A DNA stretch of 40,509 nucleotides from the NCBI RefSeq assembly GCF_024721305.1, contig NZ_JAMXOD010000022.1, forward strand, positions 1 to 40,509. Direction: 5' to 3'. Shown in pieces: positions 1 to 9,172 of this stretch. A program made the translations under genes and the position numbers. Under the pieces are notes generated by a model. That model was not told the origin of the DNA, did not search any database, and worked only from the letters and a program-made list of their open reading frames with translations. Every line of letters begins with the position of its first letter. Position 1 is the first letter of the stretch. This DNA comes from Aequitasia blattaphilus (GTDB taxonomy: Bacteria; Bacillota; Clostridia; Lachnospirales; Lachnospiraceae).

Positions 1-1
1 T

Positions 2-91
2 GTAGCAGACTATGGAATTGTAGGAGACTACAGTAAGATTGTTCCAATGCTGACAGAACGAATAAAAGCAAAGGCAGTAATGGAGGCGTAA
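2..91 (+). CDS. etfA: Electron transfer flavoprotein alpha subunit, C-terminal end (partial)
   Basis: Only the last 29 codons are present and the gene enters from the left edge. The translated tail reads [20 protein letters not shown] and continues to MEA, which matches the usual C-terminal end of EtfA, where the FAD-binding domain closes with an ADYGIVGDL-type motif. EtfA pairs with EtfB to carry electrons to or from butyryl-CoA dehydrogenase. The stop lies two bases before the thiolase start, so the genes are cotranscribed. This implies that bcd and etfB lie upstream, outside the window. The identification rests on a short tail but fits its neighbours well. Confidence 0.75.
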   Translation, partial: VADYGIVGDYSKIVPMLTERIKAKAVMEA

Positions 92-93
92 GT

Positions 94-1284
94 ATGGAAA
101 AGAAGATTGTAATTGCAGGAGCGGTAAGAACGGCGATTGGCAGCATGAGTGGAAGCTTAAGTACTGTTCCGGCGGCAGAGTTAGCAGGAATTGTCATCAA
201 AGAGGCAATCAAGCGGACAGGAATCAAGGAAACAGACGTGGATCATGTCTACATGGGAAATGTAATCCAGGCGGGACAAGGACAAAACGTGGCAAGACAA
301 GGGGCAATGAAAGCAGGAATACCAGTAGAAACACCAGCAGTTACAATTAACGTAGTGTGTGGTTCAGGTTTGAACTGTGTGAATATGGCAGCCCAGATGA
401 TAAAAGCAGGAGAAGCCGATGTAGTGGTAGCAGGAGGAACGGAGAACATGTCTCTTGCTCCTTACTATCTGGAAAAGGCAAGGACAGGATATCGTCTGGG
501 AGATGGAGCAATAAAAGACTCCTTAGTAAACGATGCACTATGGGATGCGTTTAATGATTACCATATGGGAATTACTGCAGAGAATGTAGCAGAGAAGTGG
601 AATATCACGAGAGAGATGCAGGATGAGTTTGCTTACAAAAGTCAATTGAAAGCATCTAGATCCCTTGCAGAAAATGTATTTAAAGATGAGATTGTACCAG
701 TTGAGGTAAAAAGAAGAAAAGATACAGTGGTATTTGACAGAGATGAAGGTCCAAGAGTCGATGCGACATTAGATAAAATGGCAAAGCTCCGGCCTGCATT
801 TAAAAAGGACGGAACTGTTACAGCTGGAAATGCCTCCACCATTAATGATGGGGCGGCAGCTCTTATTGTAATGAGTGAGGAGAAAGCAAAAGAATTAGGG
901 GTTACTCCAATGGCTACCTATCTTTCTGGTGACCTGGCGGGAGTGGATCCTTCTATCATGGGAATTGGACCAGTTGCTTCTACAAAGAAGACCTTAAATA
1001 AGTTGAATTTGACTATAGAAGATATGGATTTGATTGAAGCAAATGAAGCCTTTGCCGCACAGGCATTAGCAGTAAAGGAAGAGCTTCAGATATCGGAAGA
1101 TAAGTTAAATGTAAACGGTGGAGCTATTGCACTGGGACATCCGGTAGGTGCATCAGGAGCCAGAATCTTAGTATCTCTGCTTCATGAAATGAGACGGAGA
1201 AAAAGTAAAAAAGGACTGGCAACCCTGTGTATCGGCGGTGGCATGGGATGCAGTGTGATTGTGGAGGAATACAAAGAGGGTTAA
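94..1284 (+). CDS. thl: Acetyl-CoA acetyltransferase (thiolase)
   Basis: This 396-residue thiolase condenses two acetyl-CoA to acetoacetyl-CoA, the first step towards butyrate. The nucleophilic cysteine is Cys89 in [10 protein letters not shown]. The catalytic His349 sits in [11 protein letters not shown], and the second cysteine, Cys379, in CIGGGMG. The length is normal for the biosynthetic thiolase family. It begins two bases after the etfA stop and is followed after three bases by the crotonase. The start is fixed by the family N-terminus ([11 protein letters not shown]). Nothing looks damaged. The butyrate assignment, as opposed to ketone degradation, comes from the crt and hbd neighbours. 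Confidence 0.96.
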   Translation: MEKKIVIAGAVRTAIGSMSGSLSTVPAAELAGIVIKEAIKRTGIKETDVDHVYMGNVIQAGQGQNVARQGAMKAGIPVETPAVTINVVCGSGLNCVNMAAQMIKAGEADVVVAGGTENMSLAPYYLEKARTGYRLGDGAIKDSLVNDALWDAFNDYHMGITAENVAEKWNITREMQDEFAYKSQLKASRSLAENVFKDEIVPVEVKRRKDTVVFDRDEGPRVDATLDKMAKLRPAFKKDGTVTAGNASTINDGAAALIVMSEEKAKELGVTPMATYLSGDLAGVDPSIMGIGPVASTKKTLNKLNLTIEDMDLIEANEAFAAQALAVKEELQISEDKLNVNGGAIALGHPVGASGARILVSLLHEMRRRKSKKGLATLCIGGGMGCSVIVEEYKEG

Positions 1285-1287
1285 AAT

Positions 1288-2043
1288 ATGAAGTATATCA
1301 AAATACAGAAATTTCCAGAGGAAAAGACAACGTTGCTAACTATTTCAAGAGAATCCGCTCTAAATGCTTTGAATATGGAGGTTTTAAAAGAACTGGATTT
1401 GGCTTTGAATGAGGTTGATACGAATACGTGCCGTTCCATCATTATTACTGGAAAGGGAGAAAAATCCTTTGTAGCTGGTGCAGATATTGGTTATATGCAG
1501 AACTTCTCGAAAGAGCAGGCCCAGGATTTTACGATTTTTGGCTCTGGTTTGTTTAAAAGAATTGAAAGATTTACCATTCCCGTGATAGCAGCGGTGAATG
1601 GATATGCTCTAGGCGGCGGTCTTGAACTGGCTCTTGCCTGTGACTTCCGGATTGCCTCAGAAAATGCAATTTTCGGACTTCCGGAGCTGGGACTGGGAAT
1701 CATACCAGGGTTTGGGGGGACGCAAAGACTGATGCGTACCATACCAACAGGAAAAGCCAAGGAAATGATTTACACAGGAGCAAAAATCGATTCTACTATG
1801 GCAAAACAGCTAGGGCTGGTAAATGGGGTTTATCCCATAGATGAGCTGATGGAGCATGTTAAAATGCTGGCAAAACGTATTGCAAAAAATGACGCGGAAG
1901 CAGTTAAGATTGCAAAGAAAGCCATGAATGAAGGGATTGATCAAACGATTTCCACAGGACTTGAAATTGAATCCATTATGTTTTCTCAGTGCTTTGAGCG
2001 AGAAGAGCAGCAAAATCGAATGAAACGCTTTTTAGAAAAATAA
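1288..2043 (+). CDS. crt: Enoyl-CoA hydratase / 3-hydroxybutyryl-CoA dehydratase (crotonase)
   Basis: A 251-residue crotonase-fold protein that would dehydrate 3-hydroxybutyryl-CoA to crotonyl-CoA. The oxyanion-hole segment [10 protein letters not shown], the glycine-rich [17 protein letters not shown] segment and [16 protein letters not shown] are all present. The last two carry the two glutamates expected of an active hydratase. It lies three bases downstream of the thiolase, with the ribosome site inside the end of that gene (agaggg before AAAATATG), which suggests coupled translation. Length and motifs are ordinary for clostridial Crt. The exact acyl-CoA preference is inferred from context. 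Confidence 0.94.
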   Translation: MKYIKIQKFPEEKTTLLTISRESALNALNMEVLKELDLALNEVDTNTCRSIIITGKGEKSFVAGADIGYMQNFSKEQAQDFTIFGSGLFKRIERFTIPVIAAVNGYALGGGLELALACDFRIASENAIFGLPELGLGIIPGFGGTQRLMRTIPTGKAKEMIYTGAKIDSTMAKQLGLVNGVYPIDELMEHVKMLAKRIAKNDAEAVKIAKKAMNEGIDQTISTGLEIESIMFSQCFEREEQQNRMKRFLEK

Positions 2044-2059
2044 GGAAGTAGGTGTGCAT

Positions 2060-2893
2060 ATGAAGATAGGCGTAATCGGAGCAGGGACAATGGGGCAAGG
2101 CATTGCACAAGCTTTTGCTCTGAATCAAGAATATCAGGTTGTACTTTGTGATATTTCGGAGGAGTTTGCTAAAAAAGGGAAAACCTTGATTGAAAAACAA
2201 TTAAGAAAGCAAGAAATGAAGGGACGATATACAAAGACCGAAGTAGATGGTATTGTAGGGCGTATACAATATGGATTAGTAAAAAAGGTATCGGATTGTG
2301 ATTTGGTCATTGAAGCTGCAGCAGAAAATATGGAAATTAAGAAAAACGTATTTGTGGAATTGGATGAGCTGTGTAAAGAAGAAACCATGTTTGCTACCAA
2401 TACCTCATCTCTTTCTATCACAGAGATATCCAATCAAGTAACGAGACCAATCATAGGAATGCATTTCTTTAATCCCGTACCGGTAATGAAGCTCGTGGAA
2501 GTGGTACGAGGTGTGGATACACCGGACTCTATGGTAGAAGAAATCACTAGGATTGCAGCGAGTATTGGAAAAGTGCCGGTAGAGGTATCGGAGCAGCCAG
2601 GATTCGTCGTGAATCGTATCCTGATTCCGATGATTAATGAGGCAATCGGCGTCTATGCTATGGGAGCCGCATCGATTGAAGATATTGATATTTCTATGAA
2701 GCTTGGAGCCAACCATCCGATTGGGCCTCTTGCCCTGGGAGATCTGGTGGGATTGGATGTATGTCTTGCGATTATGGAGACTTTGATGGAAGAAACGGGA
2801 GATCCTAAGTACCGACCAGACCCACTTTTGAAAAAGATGGTTCGGGGAGGATTACTGGGAAAGAAAAGCGGAAAAGGATTCTATACCTATTAG
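2060..2893 (+). CDS. hbd: 3-hydroxybutyryl-CoA dehydrogenase
   Basis: A 277-residue NAD(P)-dependent dehydrogenase that reduces acetoacetyl-CoA to 3-hydroxybutyryl-CoA. The N-terminus carries the Rossmann motif [14 protein letters not shown]. The catalytic region [15 protein letters not shown] and the C-terminal helical domain ending [14 protein letters not shown] are typical of the clostridial enzyme. I chose the ATG at 2060, seven bases after an AGG and beginning MKIGVIGAG as in the family. A GTG at 2054 would add only two residues. It lies 16 bases after crt and 11 bases before the rpiB-type gene, in one operon. Confidence 0.95.
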   Translation: MKIGVIGAGTMGQGIAQAFALNQEYQVVLCDISEEFAKKGKTLIEKQLRKQEMKGRYTKTEVDGIVGRIQYGLVKKVSDCDLVIEAAAENMEIKKNVFVELDELCKEETMFATNTSSLSITEISNQVTRPIIGMHFFNPVPVMKLVEVVRGVDTPDSMVEEITRIAASIGKVPVEVSEQPGFVVNRILIPMINEAIGVYAMGAASIEDIDISMKLGANHPIGPLALGDLVGLDVCLAIMETLMEETGDPKYRPDPLLKKMVRGGLLGKKSGKGFYTY

Positions 2894-2904
2894 GAGGGTG
2901 AAAA

Positions 2905-3336
2905 ATGATAGCAGTTGGAAGTGACCATGGAGGTCTTGAATTAAAGAAATTCATCATGAAATATTTAGATGAAGCTAAGATTGAATACAAGGATTTGGGC
3001 ACATATACTTCGGGTTCTGTCGATTATCCAGTGTATGGAAAAAGAGTTGTAGATGCAATCTTAAGCAAAGAGTGTGACAAAGGAATTCTCATATGCGGAA
3101 CAGGAATCGGGATTTCCATAATGGCAAATCGTTATAAAGGAATCCGGGCAGCTCTTTGTTCCGATTGCTTCAGTGCAGAAGCAACAAGACTGCATAATGA
3201 TGCCAATGTTTTAGCCCTTGGAGGGAGAGTATTGGGAGAAGAATTAGCCCTTAAAATTGTAAAGACTTTTTTGGAAACTCCCTTTTCAGAAGATGAAAGA
3301 CACAAACGAAGAGTAGAAATGCTGGAAAACTTTTAA
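2905..3336 (+). CDS. rpiB: RpiB/LacAB-family sugar-phosphate isomerase
   Basis: A 143-residue isomerase of the RpiB fold. The N-terminal GSDHGG phosphate/substrate motif is intact, Cys64 lies in CGTGIGIS and His97 in RLHNDANVLALGGR, as expected for proton transfer and ring opening. The default role is interconversion of ribose 5-phosphate and ribulose 5-phosphate. The same family includes tetrulose-4-phosphate isomerases of tetritol catabolism and LacAB of tagatose catabolism. It sits 11 bases after hbd and 15 before the phosphofructokinase start. Given the kinase and dehydrogenase locus at 5684-16022, a non-ribose substrate is possible, but the sequence alone does not decide this. Confidence 0.9.
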   Translation: MIAVGSDHGGLELKKFIMKYLDEAKIEYKDLGTYTSGSVDYPVYGKRVVDAILSKECDKGILICGTGIGISIMANRYKGIRAALCSDCFSAEATRLHNDANVLALGGRVLGEELALKIVKTFLETPFSEDERHKRRVEMLENF

Positions 3337-3351
3337 AGGATGGATAAAGAG

Positions 3352-4575
3352 ATGAAAAATATATTAGTAGCGCAATCAGGTGGTCCAACAGCAGCAATCA
3401 ATGCCACCGTTGCAGGAGTGGTAACTGTAGCCCTCTCCAGCAAGAATGTTGGGAAAATCTATGGAGCAAAGAATGGGATTCAGGGAGTTTTGGATGAAAC
3501 CTTTATTGATTTGCGGGAAAAGATTAAGAACAATGAAGATTTGGTACTTTTAAGTCATACTCCAGCGGCAGCTTTAGGCTCTTGCCGTTTGAAACTAAAA
3601 GATTTAAATAAGGATAAAGCCCAGTTTGAGAAGATTGTAGAGGTACTTCGTAAGCACGAGATTAACTGCTTCGTATACATCGGAGGAAATGACTCCATGG
3701 ATACGGTGGATAAGCTTTCTCAGTACTGTAAAAATCACAATATTACAGACATCACAGTAGTGGGTGCTCCTAAAACAGTGGACAATGACTTAGTAGGAAC
3801 GGATCACTGCCCGGGCTTTGGCTCAGCAGCAAAGTACATTGGTGTTACCTTTGCAGAGCTGGAAAGAGACTGTAATGTCTATAAGACAAAGGCCGTTACC
3901 ATCGTAGAGGTAATGGGAAGAAATGCAGGCTGGTTAACAGCAGCAGCATCCCTTGCCCGGGTGAATGGTGGAAAGGGTCCGGATTACATTTACTTATGCG
4001 AACCGGCATTCTCAACGGAGAAATTCATTGAAGATGTAAAAGCAAAGCTGGACAGTCAGGATTCCGTATTAATTGCCATCAGTGAAGGAATCAAAAACGA
4101 AAAAGGACAGTACGTATCGGAGCAGGTGCAAAGCGGAGCAGTGGATGCATTTGGACACGCCTATATTGCAGGGTCGGCAAAGGTATTGGAAGATCTTGTA
4201 AGGGAAAAAATCGGATGCAAGGTACGTTCCATTGAACTGAACCTCATGCAAAGATGTGCCGGACACATCGCCAGTGCAACAGATATAGAGGAGTCTAAGA
4301 TGCTTGGGATGAAGGCATGCCAGTGTGCACTGGAAGGTGAGAATGGTGTAATGGCATCCATCAAAAGAATCAGTGATGCCCCATATGTTGTGGAATATGA
4401 GGCAGTGCCAGTGAGTCAAGTGTCAAATGAAGAAAAGACGGTTCCGAAGGACTTTATGAACAAAGAAGGAAATGATGTAACAGAGAAGATGATGGATTAT
4501 CTAAAACCTCTGATTCAAGGAGAAGTAAGCCAGAATTATAAGAATGGTATCCCAAAACAAATGATATTATATTAA
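3352..4575 (+). CDS. pfp: 6-phosphofructokinase, probably pyrophosphate-dependent
   Basis: A 407-residue PFK-family protein starting MKNILVAQSGGPTAAIN. Two residues that separate PPi-using from ATP-using enzymes point to PPi. An aspartate (Asp114, in GGNDSMDT) stands where ATP enzymes have glycine, and Lys141 (PKTVDND) stands where they have glycine in PGTIDND. PPi-PFK is reversible and in many anaerobes also phosphorylates sedoheptulose 7-phosphate. An ATG at 3340 is in frame, but AAAGG abuts it with no spacing. The ATG at 3352 lies eight bases after AGGATGG and gives the family N-terminus, so I used it. The aldolase follows after 16 bases. Confidence 0.93.
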   Translation: MKNILVAQSGGPTAAINATVAGVVTVALSSKNVGKIYGAKNGIQGVLDETFIDLREKIKNNEDLVLLSHTPAAALGSCRLKLKDLNKDKAQFEKIVEVLRKHEINCFVYIGGNDSMDTVDKLSQYCKNHNITDITVVGAPKTVDNDLVGTDHCPGFGSAAKYIGVTFAELERDCNVYKTKAVTIVEVMGRNAGWLTAAASLARVNGGKGPDYIYLCEPAFSTEKFIEDVKAKLDSQDSVLIAISEGIKNEKGQYVSEQVQSGAVDAFGHAYIAGSAKVLEDLVREKIGCKVRSIELNLMQRCAGHIASATDIEESKMLGMKACQCALEGENGVMASIKRISDAPYVVEYEAVPVSQVSNEEKTVPKDFMNKEGNDVTEKMMDYLKPLIQGEVSQNYKNGIPKQMILY

Positions 4576-4591
4576 AAAAGGAGATGAGAAA

Positions 4592-5527
4592 ATGGCATTA
4601 GTAACAACAACAGAAATGTTTAAGAAAGCCTACGAAGGCGGCTATGCAATTGGAGCCTTTAACGTCAACAACATGGAAATCATCCAGGGAATCACAGAAG
4701 CGGCAGGAGAGCTGAAATCTCCAGTAATTCTTCAAGTATCCAAAGGAGCAAGAGCCTATGCAAACCATACTTATCTGGTGAAGCTTGTGGAAGCCGCATT
4801 AGAGGTCAATGACATCCCAATGGCACTGCACTTGGATCATGGTCCGGATTTTGAAACGTGTAAATCTTGTATCGACGGCGGATTTTCTTCCGTTATGATA
4901 GATGGCTCCCATCATGATTTCAAGACCAATATAGAGCTCACCAAAAAGGTAGTAGATTATGCCCATTCAAAAGGTGTGGTCGTAGAAGGAGAGCTGGGAC
5001 AGCTGGCAGGAGTGGAAGATGATGTGAATGTATCGGCAGAGGATGCATCTTACACAAACCCGGATCAAGTAGAGGAGTTTGTAGATAAGACAGGAGTAGA
5101 CTCTCTTGCAATCGCAATCGGAACCAGCCACGGAGCGTTTAAGTTTAAGCCAGGTCAAAAGCCACAGCTTCGCTTTGATATCTTAGAAGAAATCGAAAAG
5201 AGACTTCCTCAGTATCCAATCGTACTTCATGGAGCATCCAGTGTATCTCAGGAATACGTAAGAATCATTAAAGAGAACGGTGGAAAGATGGAAGATGCAA
5301 TCGGAATCCCGGAAGATATGTTAAGACAGGCGGCAAAGTCCTCTGTGTGTAAGATTAACATTGACTCCGATTTAAGACTGGCATTTACAGCCGGGGTAAG
5401 ACAAGCACTGGTAGCAGACCCTACTGCGTTTGACCCAAGAGCATACTTAAAGGTGGCAAGAACAAACATCAAAGAGTTAGTTGCCCATAAGATTACCAAT
5501 GTATTAGGTAGTAATAACGTATTATAG
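4592..5527 (+). CDS. fba: Class II fructose-bisphosphate aldolase
   Basis: A 311-residue zinc-dependent TIM-barrel aldolase that cleaves fructose 1,6-bisphosphate to DHAP and glyceraldehyde 3-phosphate. The motif HLDHGPDFETC (His80, Asp82, His83) carries the catalytic aspartate and a zinc histidine. IDGSHHDF, GELGQLAGVEDD, GTSHGAFKF and VLHGASSV follow in the usual order. It is the last gene of the etfA-thl-crt-hbd-rpiB-pfp-fba unit and is followed six bases later by a strong terminator. Class II aldolases can also make sedoheptulose 1,7-bisphosphate from erythrose 4-phosphate and DHAP, which matters for the hypothesis on this operon. Confidence 0.95.
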   Translation: MALVTTTEMFKKAYEGGYAIGAFNVNNMEIIQGITEAAGELKSPVILQVSKGARAYANHTYLVKLVEAALEVNDIPMALHLDHGPDFETCKSCIDGGFSSVMIDGSHHDFKTNIELTKKVVDYAHSKGVVVEGELGQLAGVEDDVNVSAEDASYTNPDQVEEFVDKTGVDSLAIAIGTSHGAFKFKPGQKPQLRFDILEEIEKRLPQYPIVLHGASSVSQEYVRIIKENGGKMEDAIGIPEDMLRQAAKSSVCKINIDSDLRLAFTAGVRQALVADPTAFDPRAYLKVARTNIKELVAHKITNVLGSNNVL

Positions 5528-5532
5528 AATTC

Positions 5533-5597
5533 AAAAGCACTTATACCATAGATGATTAAAAGTCATGGTGTAAGTGCTTTTCTTTTGTCTTTTTTGA
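5533..5597 (+). terminator. Intrinsic terminator after fba
   Basis: A 17-base arm at 5533-5549 pairs with 5565-5581 with only one G-T wobble. The stem carries AAAAGCACTTA and TAAGTGCTTTT at its base, and the loop is about 15 bases. A T-rich tract (TCTTTTGTCTTTTTT) follows. It closes the butyrate-glycolysis operon and separates it from the transporter operon. Confidence 0.93.
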
Positions 5598-5610
5598 ACT
5601 TAATTCCAAA

Positions 5611-5625
5611 TAATCAAACCTTTTT
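5611..5625 (+). promoter_or_regulatory. Candidate operator (TAATCAAACCTTTTT) upstream of transporter operon
   Basis: The 15-mer TAATCAAACCTTTTT lies about 60 bases upstream of the ABC ATPase start. A copy with one mismatch lies, inverted, at 10018-10032 before the sensor kinase. The core AAACCTTTTT recurs at 14296-14305 before dhaK. It occupies the place where a -35 box would be, with a weak -10 (TAAGAT, 5642-5647) downstream, as expected for an activator-dependent promoter. The YesN-type regulator at 11807 is the natural candidate to bind it. This is inference from repetition in three related intergenic regions. Confidence 0.5.
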
Positions 5626-5683
5626 CCAAAGGAAAGAACAGTAAGATAAATAAAACAAGGAAAGAGGAAGGAAGTGAGACGGG

Positions 5684-7165
5684 TTGCAATTACTGGAAAT
5701 GCAAGGAATAGAAAAAAGTTTTAACTCTGTGCAGGTGTTACAAGGAATAAATTTCTGCTTGGAACAAGGAAGTGTTCATGCTTTGATGGGGGAAAATGGT
5801 GCCGGAAAATCCACATTAATGAAGATACTTGCAGGGATTTATAAAAAAGACAAAGGAACAATCAAAATAAAAGAATCAAATGTAGATATTAATACACCGA
5901 AACAGTCACAAGAATTAGGAGTAGCTATGATTCATCAAGAGCTTTCTCCAATACCAGAGATGACAGTTGCAGAAAATATTTATCTGGGAAGAGAGCCAGG
6001 AAAAGGACTGTTCTTAGACTATAAGGAAATGTACCAGCAAACAGAAGAACTTTTAAAAAGCTTAAAGATTCAAGTCAGTCCAAGAGCAGTAATGAGAAAC
6101 TTAAAAGTAGCAGATCAACAACTGGTGGAAATTGCGAAGGCCATATCTTTAAATGCGGAGATAATCGTTATGGATGAACCGACATCTGCTATCACTGACA
6201 AAGAGGTAAGTAACCTTTTTGAAATCATTGAAGATTTAAAGAAGCATGGAAAAGGAATTATTTACATTTCCCACAAGATGGATGAGATTTTCCAAATAGC
6301 AGATGATATAACAGTACTTCGGGATGGCGTCTATGTGAATACATGGAAAGCAAAAGACATTAATCAAAACACATTAATCAAAAGCATGGTGGGTAGAGAA
6401 CTAACAGAAATCTATCCCAAAGAAATTGTTCCAATAACAGAGGATATGCTGGAATTACAGAATTTTACGAAAAAAGGGAAGTTCGAGGGAATTAATTTCA
6501 AAGTAAAAAAAGGTGAGATATACGGTATTGCAGGTCTTGTTGGAGCAGGAAGAACAGAGCTGATGCACGGACTGTTCGGACTGGATAAGTTGGATACAGG
6601 AAAGGTGATTTTAGAAGGGAAAGAGGTAGAAATCAAGAGTCCTAAGGATGCAATTGCAAATCGAATTGCCTATGTAACGGAGGATCGAAAGCTGGAAGGG
6701 TTAGTCTTAGAGATGAGCGTGGGACAAAATATCACCCTTCCCTCCATGAAGAAGTTAAGCAAAGGCCTTTTTGTCCAAGAGAAAGAAGAAAGAACGATTA
6801 TAAAGGAACAACGGGAGGCACTGCGAATCAAGTGCAGCAGTGAAAGGCAGCTGGTTAAGCTTCTGTCTGGTGGAAACCAGCAAAAGGTAGTGTTGGCTAA
6901 ATGGCTGATTAAGAGTCCCAAAATTCTAATCTTAGATGAACCTACAAGGGGAATTGACGTAGGAGCAAAGGCAGAGATTTATAAACTGATGTGTGAGTTT
7001 GTTGGTAAGGGGAATTCCATTATCATGATTTCTTCTGAAATGCCAGAAGTAATGGGAATGGCAGATCGGATTTTAGTTCTCAGCAATGGAAAAGCAAGTG
7101 GCGAACTGAGTCGGGAAGAATTTACCCAGGAGCATATTATGAAGATGTCAGTGGAGCATATATAG
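5684..7165 (+). CDS. Sugar ABC transporter, double ATPase subunit (RbsA/MglA type)
   Basis: A 493-residue protein with two ATP-binding domains in tandem, as in RbsA, MglA and XylG. The first domain has an intact Walker A (GENGAGKSTLM), Walker B (IIVMDEPTSAI) and H-loop region (YISHKMDE). The second has the degenerate P-loop GLVGAGRTELM usual for this family, signature LSGGNQQKVVLAKW and ILILDEPTRGIDVG. I accept a TTG start at 5684 after AGGAAGGAAG because it yields the LLEMQGI N-terminus seen in relatives. An in-frame ATG at 5699 would remove five residues. It is the first gene of a transporter-dehydrogenase operon, with the permease nine bases downstream. Confidence 0.94.
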   Translation: MQLLEMQGIEKSFNSVQVLQGINFCLEQGSVHALMGENGAGKSTLMKILAGIYKKDKGTIKIKESNVDINTPKQSQELGVAMIHQELSPIPEMTVAENIYLGREPGKGLFLDYKEMYQQTEELLKSLKIQVSPRAVMRNLKVADQQLVEIAKAISLNAEIIVMDEPTSAITDKEVSNLFEIIEDLKKHGKGIIYISHKMDEIFQIADDITVLRDGVYVNTWKAKDINQNTLIKSMVGRELTEIYPKEIVPITEDMLELQNFTKKGKFEGINFKVKKGEIYGIAGLVGAGRTELMHGLFGLDKLDTGKVILEGKEVEIKSPKDAIANRIAYVTEDRKLEGLVLEMSVGQNITLPSMKKLSKGLFVQEKEERTIIKEQREALRIKCSSERQLVKLLSGGNQQKVVLAKWLIKSPKILILDEPTRGIDVGAKAEIYKLMCEFVGKGNSIIMISSEMPEVMGMADRILVLSNGKASGELSREEFTQEHIMKMSVEHI

Positions 7166-7174
7166 GAGGATGAG

Positions 7175-8137
7175 ATGGAAAAAGACAAGGAACAAAAAAT
7201 AGGTGTAAAAACCTTTATTGCAAAATATGGAGTAATTGTTGGGTTAGTAATTATCATGGTTTTCTTCACTGTAATGAAGGCAAAGTTTTTAACGGTAGAA
7301 AACATGCTAAATATGTTAAGGCAGACATCCATTAACGGATTGTTGGCAATTGGTATGACCTTTGTCGTGTTAACGGGAGGAATTGATTTATCTGTAGGAT
7401 CAATAGTGGGTGCTTCCGGCATGTTTGCAGCGTTGGTTGCAAGAACAGAGGTGGGGATGCCTTGGTATCTGGCACTTTTGGTGGGCTTGTTGGTAGGCTT
7501 GCTGTTAGGGGCGGTGAATGGAGTTATTATTTCTTATTTGAGAGTGCCGGCATTTATTGCAACCTTAGGAATGCTGAGCATAGCGAGAGGAATCACTTTT
7601 ATGGCCAGTGACGCAAAGCCTGTACCTGGATTGAGCAAGGGCTTCTTAAGTATTGGTGGAGGAAGTGTAGGATTTTTTCCGATACCCATATTGATTTTAA
7701 TTTTTGTACTTATTATTTGCTACATTACTCTTTACAAGACCAGATATGGAAGGTACGTTTTTGCAACCGGAGGAAATCCAACCTCGGCAAGAGTGTCTGG
7801 TATTAATGTGAAACTAATCACTTGCTCTGTGTATATGATTTCAGGATTATTATCTGGCTTGGCAGGAGTCATCCTGACATCCCGTGTGACCTCAGGGCTT
7901 GCACAAAGTGGGAACGGATATGAGGTTGATGCCATTGCGGCAGCAGTTATTGGTGGAAATAGCTTAAGTGGTGGAAGAGGAAGACTCTGGGGAACCATCA
8001 TAGGGTTTTTGATTATGGGTGTTATGAACAATGGACTGGATATGATGGCGGTATCTTCGTACTGGCAGTTGGTTATAAAAGGAATCATAATTATCGGAGC
8101 AGTAATGTTGGATTCTCTAAACGAGATTAAGGAATAG
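7175..8137 (+). CDS. Sugar ABC transporter permease (RbsC/MglC type)
   Basis: A 320-residue polytopic membrane protein with hydrophobic segments throughout, beginning with VGLVIIMVFFTVMKAKFLTV. It carries the family features LRQTSINGLLAIGMTFVVLTGGIDLSVGS near residues 45-75 and AAAVIGGNSLSGGRGRLWGT near 250-270, the cytoplasmic loop that couples to the ATPase. It starts nine bases after the ATPase gene behind TAGGAGGATGAG. A single permease gene means a homodimeric channel, as for RbsC. The substrate cannot be read from this subunit. Confidence 0.93.
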   Translation: MEKDKEQKIGVKTFIAKYGVIVGLVIIMVFFTVMKAKFLTVENMLNMLRQTSINGLLAIGMTFVVLTGGIDLSVGSIVGASGMFAALVARTEVGMPWYLALLVGLLVGLLLGAVNGVIISYLRVPAFIATLGMLSIARGITFMASDAKPVPGLSKGFLSIGGGSVGFFPIPILILIFVLIICYITLYKTRYGRYVFATGGNPTSARVSGINVKLITCSVYMISGLLSGLAGVILTSRVTSGLAQSGNGYEVDAIAAAVIGGNSLSGGRGRLWGTIIGFLIMGVMNNGLDMMAVSSYWQLVIKGIIIIGAVMLDSLNEIKE

Positions 8138-8185
8138 GAAATAAAAATATGTAAATATTTTTATAAATAAAAGGAGGATTAAAAA

Positions 8186-9157
8186 ATGAAAAAAAGACTA
8201 ATTGGGGCACTATTGGTAGTATCTATGGCAGCGACTATGCTTATCGGATGTGGAGCAGCAGACAAGGACGCAAAAAAAGAGAGCAATACCGAAGATACAC
8301 AAACAGAGGGTAAGGTCAAAATCGGAATGACACTTTACAGTCTGAAGAATGAGTTTACAGTACGTTTGGCAAATGCAGCAGAGGCAAAGGCGGAAGAATT
8401 GGGAATTGAACTGGTTGTATATGATGGGAATTATGATCCAAGCACACAAATCAGCCAAGTAGAAACTATGATTTCAGATGGCTGTGACGGAATTATTTTA
8501 AATCCCCAGGACGCAGAAGCTTGTGCACCTTGTGTTGATAAGGCGGCAGACGCAGGCATTCCTGTTGTCGGTGTAAATACCCGGGTGAAAAGCGATAAGC
8601 TCACCAGCTATGTTGGTTCTATAGACGTAACTGCAGGTGAAATGGAAATGCAGAAAATTGTTGATCTATTAGACGGAAAAGGAAATATTGTTATTATTGA
8701 AGGTCCAATGGGACAGTCAGCTCAGATTGAAAGAAGAGAAGGAATCCAAAACATCTTAGACAAATATCCGGATATCAAGGTTCTTGCAGAAAAAACAGCA
8801 AACTGGTCAAGATCAGAAGGTATGACAGTAATGGAAAACTGGCTTCAGGCATTTGACAATATTGATGCAGTAGTTGGTGAGAATGATGAGATGGCATTAG
8901 GAGCAAGAGAAGCAATTAAGGCAGCAGGAAAAGATATTCCGGCAATTGGTGTGGATGGAATCACTGATGCACTGAATGCAGTAGAAGAAGACAATCTTGT
9001 AGCTTCAATTTTCCAGGATGGTGCAGGACAAGGAAGCAAGGCCGTGGAGGTATTGCTGGATGCAATTAATGGAGAAACAGTAGAAGAGAATTACTGGATT
9101 GACTTTGAAGAAGTAAACAAAGATAACGTAGAGGAATTCAAACAAAGAGCACAGTAG
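8186..9157 (+). CDS. Substrate-binding lipoprotein of the ABC transporter (RbsB type)
   Basis: A 323-residue lipoprotein. The signal peptide has a lipobox ending LIGC (Cys22), followed by a charged linker. The mature part is a periplasmic-binding-protein fold of the Peripla_BP_4 class, with SLKNEFTVRLANAAE, YDGNYDPSTQISQVE, VNTRVKSDKLTSYVGS, GPMGQSAQIERREG, ANWSRSEG and ENDEMALGA. It sits 48 bases after the permease, where an AT-only inverted repeat (AAAAATAT and ATATTTTT, about 8145-8164) may set mRNA stability, and behind AAAGGAGG. The lipoprotein at 13342 shares most presumed ligand-contact segments, so both probably bind the same small polyol or sugar. Confidence 0.94.
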   Translation: MKKRLIGALLVVSMAATMLIGCGAADKDAKKESNTEDTQTEGKVKIGMTLYSLKNEFTVRLANAAEAKAEELGIELVVYDGNYDPSTQISQVETMISDGCDGIILNPQDAEACAPCVDKAADAGIPVVGVNTRVKSDKLTSYVGSIDVTAGEMEMQKIVDLLDGKGNIVIIEGPMGQSAQIERREGIQNILDKYPDIKVLAEKTANWSRSEGMTVMENWLQAFDNIDAVVGENDEMALGAREAIKAAGKDIPAIGVDGITDALNAVEEDNLVASIFQDGAGQGSKAVEVLLDAINGETVEENYWIDFEEVNKDNVEEFKQRAQ

Positions 9158-9172
9158 AAAAAGGAGGAGCTT

